Shown here in pieces: positions 45,221 to 53,328 of a stretch of DNA of 64,000 nt; positions within the stretch are counted from its first letter, which is position 1, and each line of letters opens with the position of its first letter. The notes below the pieces were generated by a model that worked only from the letters and a program-made list of their open reading frames with translations, had not been told where the DNA came from and ran no database searches. Source of the DNA: Microscillaceae bacterium (GTDB lineage Bacteria > Bacteroidota > Bacteroidia > Cytophagales > Microscillaceae). Where the stretch lies: contig JAABSX010000006.1 in NCBI GenBank assembly GCA_011390205.1, forward strand, positions 62,001 to 126,000. Reading direction: 5' to 3'. The translations under genes were made by a program, and so were the position numbers.

Positions 45221-45637
45221 ATGTATCCAGAACATTTAGTAGCCCCCATGCGTGCAGACTTGACTGTAGCAGGTTTTCAAGAATTGAAAAATGCAGAGGA
45301 AGTAACACAATACCTCAGTGCTCAAAAAGGCACTGCCCTCTTAGTAGTAAACTCCGTCTGTGGCTGTGCTGCAGGTGCCGCTCGTCCAGGTGTAAAACTC
45401 GCCGTGAGCCAAGGCAGCAAATCACCCGAGCAGCTTGCTACCGTATTTGCAGGTGTGGACCAAGATGCCGTAGCCAAAGCACGCGAGTTTATGTTGCCAT
45501 ATCCTCCTTCTTCTCCTTCTATTGCATTATTTAAAGATGGGGAGTTGGTTCATTTTGTAGAAAGACACCATATAGAGGGGCGTACAGCACAGATGATTGC
45601 GGCGCACCTTGCCGAAGTATTTGAGGAGTATTGCTAG
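45221..45637 (+). CDS. BrxA/BrxB-type bacilliredoxin (YphP/YqiW family)
   Basis: Thioredoxin-fold protein with the CGC active site in NSVCGCAAGAARPGVK (near residues 48-50), plus a C-terminal Cys138. 138 aa, matching the Firmicutes family (MYPEHLVAPMR start). BrxA/B proteins remove bacillithiol from mixed disulfides; finding one implies that this organism makes bacillithiol or a similar thiol, but no bsh biosynthesis gene is in the window. Follows sufT by 36 nt, probably in the same transcript, and ends in a strong terminator. Confidence 0.92.
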   Translation: MYPEHLVAPMRADLTVAGFQELKNAEEVTQYLSAQKGTALLVVNSVCGCAAGAARPGVKLAVSQGSKSPEQLATVFAGVDQDAVAKAREFMLPYPPSSPSIALFKDGELVHFVERHHIEGRTAQMIAAHLAEVFEEYC

Positions 45638-45664
45638 ATGATAAGCGTTTTTCTTTATAAAGAG

Positions 45665-45697
45665 AGCCTTCAAGTGAAAATTTGAAGGCTTTTTTTG
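45665..45697 (+). terminator. Terminator of the sufE-sufT-brx group
   Basis: 9-bp stem agccttcaa / ttgaaggct, 8-nt loop, seven-T tail, 28 nt after the bacilliredoxin stop. Confidence 0.9.
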
Positions 45698-45712
45698 GTA
45701 AAACACAAAAAA

Positions 45713-45745
45713 ATAGACTTCCCAGATAGTATCTAGGAAGTCTAT
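45713..45745. other. Second hairpin (10-bp stem)
   Basis: Stem atagacttcc / ggaagtctat with an inner agat/atct pair. It has an A run on its left side, so it can act as a terminator on the minus strand, although no minus-strand gene is near. Confidence 0.55.
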
Positions 45746-46033
45746 GAAACCTAACTAATCAAAAACTTACAATTATGAAAACCTGAACATAGAACTACTT
45801 GAGTTCAATAATGTTTTGGACTTTATAAAAATAATTGTTTTAACATGTAAATTAGTGTTTTGCTCAGCCTACTTACAAATCTTACGCAGTTTTATTTTCA
45901 TAGATTTTTGTGTACTTTTGGAGGCTTTGAGGTGCTTTTGTGCCTTGTGTTTATCTGCCAATCTATGTGTCAATCTACTGACTAGAAATACTTGGCTCTA
46001 AAAAATCAAGAAATAACTGATTATTATATTCGC

Positions 46034-47083
46034 GTGAAAACTACTCAAATCCCTTTGCTTCCTTTTACTTGGCTTTACCAAGGCATCACACAGTTTCGGA
46101 ATTATCTCTATGACCATTCTTATATCAAATCTTTTGATTTTGAGACAAGGGTAATCAATGTGGGCAACCTCACAGTAGGAGGCACGGGCAAAACGCCCCA
46201 TGTGGAGTACCTGATTAGGCAGTTAAGGTCTGAGGCTTCTATCTGCACACTGAGCCGTGGATACGGACGCAAGAGTAGTGGCTTTATTTTGGCAGACAAG
46301 ACAGCTACTGCTGATTTGATAGGAGATGAGCCTATGCAGTTTTTCAGAAAATTCTCTCCAAAAGTCGGCGTGGCAGTGGGTGAAGACCGAGTAGAAGCGA
46401 TTCCTAACATTTTATTTGAGCGTCAAGAGACGAATCTCATTATCTTGGATGATGCCTTTCAGCACCGTGCTGTAGTGCCTTTGCTTAATATTTTGCTTTG
46501 TGATTTTAACCGACCTTTTTATGAGGATTATCCATTTCCGGCTGGGCGGCTGCGTGAGGGTAGGTGTGGTGCTAGGCGTGCAGACATCGTGATTGTGAGC
46601 AAGTGCCCTGCTACACTTTCAGTATCTGAGCAAGAAGGCATACAACAAAAAATACAAAAATATACACGGAGTGGCACAGCTGTTTTTTTTACTACAATGC
46701 ACTATGCCCCCGTGCATCACAGTAAAAATAGAACTGCCAAAGAAGAAGCTAAATTGCGACAAGGAGATGCCGTCTTGCTTGTTTCGGGTATTGCACAAGC
46801 CCAGGCATTAGAAGCGTACGTGGGTACACATTTTAATCTGGTAGAACATTTAGAATTTCCTGACCACCACCATTATCAAGAAAAAGACCTTGAGAAAATC
46901 AAGAAAATAGCTAAAAAACACAGAGATATTGCGGTGCTGACCACCGAAAAAGATGAGGTAAAACTTGCTGCTGCTGCCTTTGGAGATTTTTGGAAAGACA
47001 TTTCTAGGCATTATCTCCCGATTGAGGTCAGGTTTCTTGGCCGAGAAGAAGAGTTTTTGGATTTGCTCAAAAAGGCACTCTAA
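46034..47083 (+). CDS. lpxK: Tetraacyldisaccharide 4'-kinase LpxK
   Basis: Phosphorylates the lipid A precursor at the inner face of the cytoplasmic membrane. P-loop VGNLTVGGTGKTPHVEYLI near residue 39; DDAFQHRAV (metal-site region); LREGRCGARRADIVIVSKCP; TTEKDEVKLAA. I prefer GTG 46034 (349 aa; VKTTQIPLLPFTWLYQ), since the family begins with a short hydrophobic N-terminal helix at this point. TTG 45992 is a less likely alternative. Full length, with no truncation. Monocistronic. Confidence 0.92.
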   Translation: MKTTQIPLLPFTWLYQGITQFRNYLYDHSYIKSFDFETRVINVGNLTVGGTGKTPHVEYLIRQLRSEASICTLSRGYGRKSSGFILADKTATADLIGDEPMQFFRKFSPKVGVAVGEDRVEAIPNILFERQETNLIILDDAFQHRAVVPLLNILLCDFNRPFYEDYPFPAGRLREGRCGARRADIVIVSKCPATLSVSEQEGIQQKIQKYTRSGTAVFFTTMHYAPVHHSKNRTAKEEAKLRQGDAVLLVSGIAQAQALEAYVGTHFNLVEHLEFPDHHHYQEKDLEKIKKIAKKHRDIAVLTTEKDEVKLAAAAFGDFWKDISRHYLPIEVRFLGREEEFLDLLKKAL

Positions 47084-47090
47084 TGCACAA

Positions 47091-47127
47091 AAAAAGACCA
47101 GCTTTTTAGCCAGTCTTTTGGTTTTTT
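47091..47127 (+). terminator. Weak terminator of lpxK
   Basis: 7-bp stem aaaagac / gtctttt followed by ggtttttt. The stem is short, so this is a moderate call. Confidence 0.45.
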
Positions 47128-47171
47128 AGGATAGAAAATTACTGGTAAGTCATGGATTGCCAATGGATTGT

Positions 47172-47633
47172 TTATTCATCTTCACTGTTGCCCTGTCCTA
47201 TTCTCATCATATTCCAGACAAGATGACACTCTGCAGCTTCACCAAGGTGAGCTATCATCTTGTCTTTAAACTCTTGGCTATCATCATAATATGCGTAGTG
47301 TTCTTTTACACCTTCACAATAATACTCAATTTCTTCTCCTGCGTTTTGCATACGCATGACATCCGATTGTATCTGTGCTTGCTCTTCCGAAGAAGCTGAT
47401 ATAAGGTACTCCATAAAGTTTGCCTGAGCTTCTTCTTCTCCTACTTCTATCATATCATTCATGAGTTGGATAAGCTGCGGGTGCAGTTCATTGAAAAAGT
47501 TATTCATACACTCACACATTTCTAAGGCGGCTGATTGGGCATCATCGTCTAGGCTTTGTGCTTTTGCAGGGGAGATGAAAGTGAAAGCACTCAATAAGAC
47601 CACAAGTGAAAAGGAATAAATGGTTTTGTTCAT
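47172..47633 (-). CDS. Small exported acidic protein, unknown function
   Basis: 153 aa from ATG 47633: signal peptide (MNKTIYSFSLVVLLSAFTF to AKAQ), then a strongly acidic, helix-rich chain with four Cys (CECMNNFF, YYCEG, ECHLVW) that could form two disulfides. I recognise no named family; small secreted proteins with a CECMN-type start occur in Bacteroidetes. The longer frame to 47738 is rejected because it places the signal internally. No operon partner; convergent to lpxK. Confidence 0.65.
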   Translation of the reverse strand: MNKTIYSFSLVVLLSAFTFISPAKAQSLDDDAQSAALEMCECMNNFFNELHPQLIQLMNDMIEVGEEEAQANFMEYLISASSEEQAQIQSDVMRMQNAGEEIEYYCEGVKEHYAYYDDSQEFKDKMIAHLGEAAECHLVWNMMRIGQGNSEDE

Positions 47634-47862
47634 ATTTTTTATGTTTTTAAATTTAAGATACATACGGCTAAAAACTGATTGAGTTAAAATAAATTGTATT
47701 GAAGAAAGTAAATTTATCATCAAGAAATAGCCCAACACTATCTAAAATACATCAAAACACAGGTTTGGCACATAAAAAACCCTTACTGCCAAAAGGCGTA
47801 TAGAATCACAGCAGTCTATTGCGTTATATGTAGTGAACATCTTTATTCATCGAAACAACAAT

Positions 47863-49077
47863 ATGAAAAAATACCTGATTTTCTTATTCTTCTTTTATCT
47901 ATCTTTTTTTGTCCAATCTTACCAGCCTCTCATGGCACAGCCCGAAGAAGATGCTACAAGGCTTTTTAGAGAGGGCGCTCGTAAGCTAGTCGCACGTGAG
48001 TATCGCACAGCCATAGATTTGTTTACACAAGGAATAGCCCTAGATAAATATAACCCCAAAGCCTACGGCAGCCGAGGGCTTGCTTATGCAGCTCTAGGCA
48101 TGCTAGACAGTGCCATCCAAAACTATAACTACAGCATAGAGCTTGCCCCCAATGACGAAAAAGCCTATTATTACAGAGGGCTTGCCCTCATGGAATACCC
48201 TGACTGGAAGGCTGCCCTCTATGATTTTCAAACCGTAGTGAAGCTAAACCCCAGAAACGCCGCAGCTTATTATCATTATGGGCTTATCAAATACAAGCAA
48301 GAAAAATACAAGGATGCCATCGATAGTTTTGATTATGCCCTTGGTATAGACCGACAGAATGTGCGCTACTGGAACAACAGAGGGGCTGCCAAAGACAAAA
48401 TGCAAGATTATGAAGGAGCCATCACTGATTATGGCGAAGCCATCAAGCTAAAACCCAATGAAGAACAGGCTTACTACAACAGAGCCATCGCCTACGGAAA
48501 TATGGAGAAATTTGCTGAAGCCATTGCCGATTTTGACAAAGCACTCAGCGTCAACCCCCAGCAGACAGGCATTTATACACAAAGAGGGCGTGCCAAGTCC
48601 CAAAGCAAAGATGCAGCAGGTGCAATCGCTGATTTTGACAAGGCAATTAGCCTCAACCCTCAAGATGCACTTGCTTACTATTACAGAGGCATCGAGAAAA
48701 GCAAAACAGATGCACAGCTTAAGGAAGCCATCGCTGATTTTGACCAAGCCATCAAGCTAGATGCCAAGCTAAAAGGGGTTTACCTTCACCGTGCCTTGTC
48801 TTATGCAGGCCTGGACAAACTACCTGAGGCTTTGATAGACATTGAAAGGGAACTCAAGCAACAAGCCCAAAACCCGTACATTCATATGATGAAAGGAAAC
48901 CTACTTGCGGCTCAAGGCAGCAATGAAGAAGCGCTCAAAGCTTATGAGCAATCCCTCAAAATAGACCCTAAATTTGGAGATGCATATTATAACCGTGCCA
49001 TGCTCAAATTCAAAATAGGAGATGTAGAAGGCGGAAATGCAGATTTACAGGCCTTAGAAAAGATGAATAATAAGTAA
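47863..49077 (+). CDS. Exported protein of about ten TPR repeats
   Basis: 404 aa from ATG 47863 (a GTG at 47833 is ignored). Signal peptide about 1-25 (LFFFYLSFFVQSYQPLMAQ). Then ten tandem tetratricopeptide units, recognised by AIxxFxxAIxLxPN-type endings (for example AIADFDKALSVNPQ, AIADFDKAISLNPQ, ALKAYEQSLKIDPK). Likely a periplasmic or outer-membrane protein-protein interaction scaffold; partners unknown. Followed by a strong terminator. Confidence 0.85.
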   Translation: MKKYLIFLFFFYLSFFVQSYQPLMAQPEEDATRLFREGARKLVAREYRTAIDLFTQGIALDKYNPKAYGSRGLAYAALGMLDSAIQNYNYSIELAPNDEKAYYYRGLALMEYPDWKAALYDFQTVVKLNPRNAAAYYHYGLIKYKQEKYKDAIDSFDYALGIDRQNVRYWNNRGAAKDKMQDYEGAITDYGEAIKLKPNEEQAYYNRAIAYGNMEKFAEAIADFDKALSVNPQQTGIYTQRGRAKSQSKDAAGAIADFDKAISLNPQDALAYYYRGIEKSKTDAQLKEAIADFDQAIKLDAKLKGVYLHRALSYAGLDKLPEALIDIERELKQQAQNPYIHMMKGNLLAAQGSNEEALKAYEQSLKIDPKFGDAYYNRAMLKFKIGDVEGGNADLQALEKMNNK

Positions 49078-49107
49078 TAATAAAGTGTTTACAGGTGTAT
49101 CATTTAA

Positions 49108-49146
49108 AAAGGTCGCTTCCTGAGCCAACTGGCTGGAGCGACCTTT
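49108..49146 (+). terminator. Terminator hairpin
   Basis: Stem aaaggtcgc / gcgaccttt extended by inner pairs including agcc/ggct; the tail is gttt. It lies between the convergent TPR and M1 peptidase genes. Confidence 0.75.
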
Positions 49147-49175
49147 GTTTGAAATATTTAATAAGTGAAAAAAAA

Positions 49176-50834
49176 CTACTCCTTTTTGTCTAACTTCACA
49201 TAAAAAGACCGAGGCTTTATTTTCAATTCAGTGAGTTTAGAAGCTAGTTTGTAGCTTTGCCACTCGCTGCTAGGGGTGAGCCATTCAAATTTTCCTTTTT
49301 CTAATGCTACTTGGATGGGCATTCTAAAATCAGCTACATCTGCCTTCCAGCGATACTCGAGGACTGTTTTCTTGCCTTTTTGATTGATTTTGTATTCTAA
49401 GCTAGGGATGCTTGCGTAGCGGAGGTATTGGTCAAAGAAATAGGTATAATCTTTCCCTAGTTTTTGACTGATATAAGCCACCAATTCTTTGGTGTCAGTG
49501 TTTTTGATTTTAAAATCAGTAGAAATGTCTTTGAGCAATTTGAACCATTGTGTGTCATCATTGACTACATTTCGGAGGGTGTGCAGCATGGCAGCCCCCT
49601 TGGGGTACATATCTCCGCTGCCTGACGAGTTTACGTCGGGAGGCCCGATAATGGGCTTGCGGTTAGAGATGCCCGAAGCCAGCCCAAAGGTGTATTCATA
49701 GCCTTGCTCCTTGCCAAACATACATTCTACATACAGCCCTTCAGTGTAGGTGCAAAAAGACTCATGAATCCAGAGTTCTCCGTGGTCTTTGCAGCTTACG
49801 CTGTTGCCCCAGTATTCGTGCCCTACTTCGTGGATGATGATGTAATCAAACTTAAGCCCGATGCCCGTTCTTGACAAATCTCTCCCCAAATAGCCTTGCA
49901 TATATTGATTGCCATAGGCGACAGCCCCTTGATGCTCCATGCCGAGATAGGGCGTTTCTACCAGTGCAAAACCATCTCTCCAAAAAGGATATTTTCCAAA
50001 ATAAGCCTCGTAGCAAGCCAGCATGGGCTTCACTTGTGTAAATTGTTTTTTGGCTTTGTCTAGGTTATAATCCAATACATAATAATCTAGGTCTAGCTTT
50101 TCACCATCTTGGGCAGTGTAGATTTCTGAAAAATGGACATAATTGCCGATATTCAGGCTTACGTTGTAGTTATTGATGGGGTAAGTTACGAGCCAAGTAT
50201 AGCTGGTGTAGCCATCTCCTAAGTCTTTACTTCCTTTGTCTTGCCCATTAGAGACACAGATAAGTTCTGAAGGTACTTCGCAGGTGATTCGGATGCCGTT
50301 GTCAGGCTCATCACTGAGGTGATCTTTGTTGGGCCACCAGACGCTTGCCCCGAGTCCTTCACAAGATACACCAATCCAATCCCTTCCTTTTTCATCTTTT
50401 TTCCAAGAGAATCCGCCATCCCAAGGGGCATTGATGGCAGGGCGAGGCTTGCCGCTGTAATAAATAGTGATAGAATCTTCCATCCCTTTTTTGAGTAGCT
50501 GCCCAAAATCTATGAAGGTAGCATTGCCTTCACGCTCATATTTTAAGGGGGCATCGTGGTAGAGGATTTTTTCTATTTCTAGGTTTTCAAACAAATCAAT
50601 TTGTATTTTCTGAAAATCATCTTGATTGGTGAAGTGAATCGTATTTTGCCCTTTGATAGATTTTTCGCTGGGGTTTACACGCAGATGAAGGTTGTAAAAA
50701 CTCACATCAAAGCAAGTACGCAGGGGCGTAAGCTGCCCCCTGAGTGAGTCTTGGCGGGTGTATTCTTGGGCTTGGCTGATGAGGGCAAAACCTGTGTGTA
50801 GGATGAATAAAAGACAAATGATTTTCGTTTTCAT
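49176..50834 (-). CDS. M1 family metallopeptidase, exported
   Basis: Zinc aminopeptidase-like enzyme, 552 aa. Signal peptide about 1-21 (ALISQAQ). Gluzincin motif HEVGHEYWGNS followed, after the usual 18-residue spacing, by the Glu of HESFCTYTE; the substrate-side motif GAVAYGNQY, in place of the canonical GxMEN-type, precedes it. It is shorter than full M1 aminopeptidases and lacks the C-terminal ARM/helical domain, like other Bacteroidetes short M1 proteins. Monocistronic. Catalysis is likely; the substrate is unknown. Confidence 0.9.
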   Translation of the reverse strand: MKTKIICLLFILHTGFALISQAQEYTRQDSLRGQLTPLRTCFDVSFYNLHLRVNPSEKSIKGQNTIHFTNQDDFQKIQIDLFENLEIEKILYHDAPLKYEREGNATFIDFGQLLKKGMEDSITIYYSGKPRPAINAPWDGGFSWKKDEKGRDWIGVSCEGLGASVWWPNKDHLSDEPDNGIRITCEVPSELICVSNGQDKGSKDLGDGYTSYTWLVTYPINNYNVSLNIGNYVHFSEIYTAQDGEKLDLDYYVLDYNLDKAKKQFTQVKPMLACYEAYFGKYPFWRDGFALVETPYLGMEHQGAVAYGNQYMQGYLGRDLSRTGIGLKFDYIIIHEVGHEYWGNSVSCKDHGELWIHESFCTYTEGLYVECMFGKEQGYEYTFGLASGISNRKPIIGPPDVNSSGSGDMYPKGAAMLHTLRNVVNDDTQWFKLLKDISTDFKIKNTDTKELVAYISQKLGKDYTYFFDQYLRYASIPSLEYKINQKGKKTVLEYRWKADVADFRMPIQVALEKGKFEWLTPSSEWQSYKLASKLTELKIKPRSFYVKLDKKE

Positions 50835-51157
50835 AAGAATGAATAATTGATATGGTCAAATATAGAAAAGGCTTTTCAAAAGAAAAATTTTCACGTATTA
50901 TTTTCACGCATTTTCTACGGCCTCTTTTTGAAAATCAATGATTTACAGGGCTTGTCATCTTTGTAGCAAAAGAGGTTTAAAAGCCTACCCATCCTCTCAA
51001 GGTGTGGCATCTTGGAGGCCGCAAATCATCCTGCCAATAAATGGCACTTATTGCTTTAATTTTAAAATTAAATGCTTATTTTTGTAGCAAAATTGTTTTT
51101 TTCGCTAAAAATTAGCAATATTGCTTTTTAAAGCAAACCATTAGAATCCAAACACAA
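50835..51157. other. Divergent promoter region between M1 peptidase and parE
   Basis: 323 nt, AT-rich. It holds the parE promoter candidate and two copies of ttgtagcaaaa (near 50961 and 51082). No gene is seen. Confidence 0.5.
51051..51084 (+). promoter_or_regulatory. Promoter candidate for parE
   Basis: TTG at 51051-51053, 23-nt spacer, TATTTTTG at 51077-51084; the ATG is 73 nt downstream. Confidence 0.5.
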
Positions 51158-53014
51158 ATGAGTGTAACTTATACCGAAGACAATATAAAAACCCTAGACT
51201 GGCGTGAGCATATCCGTAAAAGACCTGGTATGTATATCGGAAAGCTCGGCAACGGCACTTCTCCCGATGACGGAATTTATGTCCTTACCAAAGAAATCAT
51301 GGACAATGCCATAGACGAACACATGATGGGTTTTGGCAAAAACATAGAATTAGAAGTATCTGAAAAAAGAGTTCGTATCCGTGATTTTGGAAGAGGAATC
51401 CCCCTTGGCAAAGTCATTGACTGTGTATCTAAAATCAACACAGGCGGCAAATATGACTCGGATGCTTTCCAAAAATCTGTGGGACTTAATGGCGTAGGCA
51501 CGAAGGCTGTCAATGCCCTTTCCAAATATTTTAAAGTACAATCTTTTAGAGAAGGAGAAAGCAAAGCCGCAGAGTTTGAGCAGGGAGTGATTACCAAAGA
51601 TTATCCCGTCCAAAAAATAAGTGCCAAAAACGGTACGGAGGTCATCTATGAGCCTGACGAAGAAATATTTGAAAACTACCAATATAACCCTGAATTTTTA
51701 GAAGAACTGACTTGGAACTATGCCTACCTGAATGCAGGGCTCAAGATATTTTTTAACAAAAAAGAATATTTTTCTAAAAATGGCTTGTTTGATTTGCTTC
51801 AAAACAAAACTGACGAAAACGACCTTTGCTACCCCATTATTCACCTCAAAGGAGACGACATAGAAGTAGCCATCACCCATGCCAATCAGTATGGTGAGGA
51901 ATATTACTCCTTCGTCAATGGGCAAAACACCACACAAGGCGGCACACATTTATCCGCTTTTAAAGAAGGCTACGTCAAAGTCATCAGAGAGCATTTTGGG
52001 CAAAACTATGAGCCTGCCGACATCCGCAGCTCCATCGTGGCAGCCGTCAGTATCAAGGTGCAAGAGCCCATCTTTGAATCTCAGACCAAAACCAAACTAG
52101 GCTCACAGCACACAGGCCCAGATGGTACGACAATTCGTACTTTTGTCGGAAATTTTTTGGCAGAGCTAGATAATTACCTCCACAAAAACCCCAAAGTAGC
52201 CGAAGAACTCAAAAAGAAAATCAAGCAAAATGAGAAAGAACGCAAAGACATTGCGGGCATTAAAAAACTAGCCAACCAAACTGCCAAAAAAGCCAATTTA
52301 CACAATAAAAAATTACGGGATTGTAGGATTCACTACACAGACCAAAAGAAAGACGAACGCTATAATACCACTATTTTTATTACCGAAGGAGACTCAGCAA
52401 GTGGCTCATTGACCAAAGCTAGAGATGTGCAGACCCAAGCCGTGTTTAGCCTCAGAGGCAAGCCGCTCAACTGTTTTGGGCTTACCAAAAAAATAGTCTA
52501 TCAAAATGAAGAGTTTAACCTCTTGCAGCACGCGCTTGATATAGAAGAGAGCATCGAGAACCTACGCTTTAACCGTGTGGTGATAGCCACTGATGCAGAC
52601 GTGGACGGAATGCACATCCGCCTGCTGCTAATGACTTTTTTCTTACAGTTTTTTCCTGATTTGGTCAAGCAAGGGCATTTATACATCTTAGAAACGCCTT
52701 TGTTTAGGGTCAGAAATAAAAAACAAACCATCTATTGCTATGACCACAAAGAGAAGCAAAGTGCCATCCGTAAGTTAGGCCCTAACCCTGAGATTACCCG
52801 TTTTAAGGGCTTGGGAGAGATTTCTCCAGGTGAGTTTGAGCAGTTTATAGGCAAAGACATTCGCTTAGAGCCCATTGTCCTCAAAAAAGACACTTCTATC
52901 AAAGAAGTCCTGACGTATTATATGGGCAAAAACACAATGGACAGGCAGCTATTTATCGTGGATAACCTTAGAATAGAAAATGATGAAATAGAAGAGGGTG
53001 AAGTAGTGGAATAA
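51158..53014 (+). CDS. parE: DNA topoisomerase IV subunit B (ParE)
   Basis: ATPase subunit of type IIA topoisomerase that decatenates chromosomes. GHKL motifs: [37 protein letters not shown] and [20 protein letters not shown] region: [16 protein letters not shown] and [12 protein letters not shown]. 618 aa, the length typical of Bacteroidetes ParE rather than GyrB. The A subunit (parC) that often follows is absent: the next gene, gldG, is on the other strand, 314 nt away. Confidence 0.92.
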   Translation: MSVTYTEDNIKTLDWREHIRKRPGMYIGKLGNGTSPDDGIYVLTKEIMDNAIDEHMMGFGKNIELEVSEKRVRIRDFGRGIPLGKVIDCVSKINTGGKYDSDAFQKSVGLNGVGTKAVNALSKYFKVQSFREGESKAAEFEQGVITKDYPVQKISAKNGTEVIYEPDEEIFENYQYNPEFLEELTWNYAYLNAGLKIFFNKKEYFSKNGLFDLLQNKTDENDLCYPIIHLKGDDIEVAITHANQYGEEYYSFVNGQNTTQGGTHLSAFKEGYVKVIREHFGQNYEPADIRSSIVAAVSIKVQEPIFESQTKTKLGSQHTGPDGTTIRTFVGNFLAELDNYLHKNPKVAEELKKKIKQNEKERKDIAGIKKLANQTAKKANLHNKKLRDCRIHYTDQKKDERYNTTIFITEGDSASGSLTKARDVQTQAVFSLRGKPLNCFGLTKKIVYQNEEFNLLQHALDIEESIENLRFNRVVIATDADVDGMHIRLLLMTFFLQFFPDLVKQGHLYILETPLFRVRNKKQTIYCYDHKEKQSAIRKLGPNPEITRFKGLGEISPGEFEQFIGKDIRLEPIVLKKDTSIKEVLTYYMGKNTMDRQLFIVDNLRIENDEIEEGEVVE

Positions 53015-53328
53015 AGCGGGTTTGCTGCCAACCCAAATGCTTATGAAGTAAACTAGTTTTTACTATTAGAGACTCAGAAAAAGTTTTACGTCTAAAATTT
53101 GTTTTGAAGACAAATATCTTTTGAGAATTGAAAACTTGTTCAATGGAAAATGAGTGAAATATCTGTGAAAGTAGTTGCCCTACAATTTTCAATTTACTTG
53201 CTTACCATTCAGTTGCCACCAGATTAATCTGGTAGCAACTGAATGGCTAAAATTTGCTCCAGAATAATGTAAACCAAATATACTCAGACACTTGAGTTCT
53301 ACAATTTTCAATTCTCCATTTATTTAAA
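53015..53328. other. Intergenic region with long palindrome
   Basis: 314 nt between parE and the convergent gldG stop. It contains the 42-nt palindrome (53205-53246) and repeated tacaattttcaatt-type sequence (53181, 53300), which also recurs in other gaps. No gene is seen. Confidence 0.55.
53205..53246. repeat. 42-nt near-perfect palindrome
   Basis: Outer arms ccattcagttgc / gcaactgaatgg, one C-A mismatch, inner accagattaatctggt fully self-complementary. No T run follows, so this is not a classical terminator. Sits between convergent parE and gldG. Confidence 0.85.

Larger units (their letters stand above)
45638..46033. other. Intergenic region with terminator, hairpin and leader-like sequence
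   Basis: 396 nt. It holds a terminator (45665-45697), a second hairpin (45713-45745), and a leader-like stretch ending in ATGAAAACCTGA at 45775-45786. The plus-strand 61-codon frame at 45816-46001 is Cys- and Leu-rich without recognisable character and is rejected. No other gene is seen. Confidence 0.5.

Noticed and set aside
45816-46001. 61-codon Cys/Leu-rich frame
   Set aside because: Composition looks random and it overlaps the lpxK start region.
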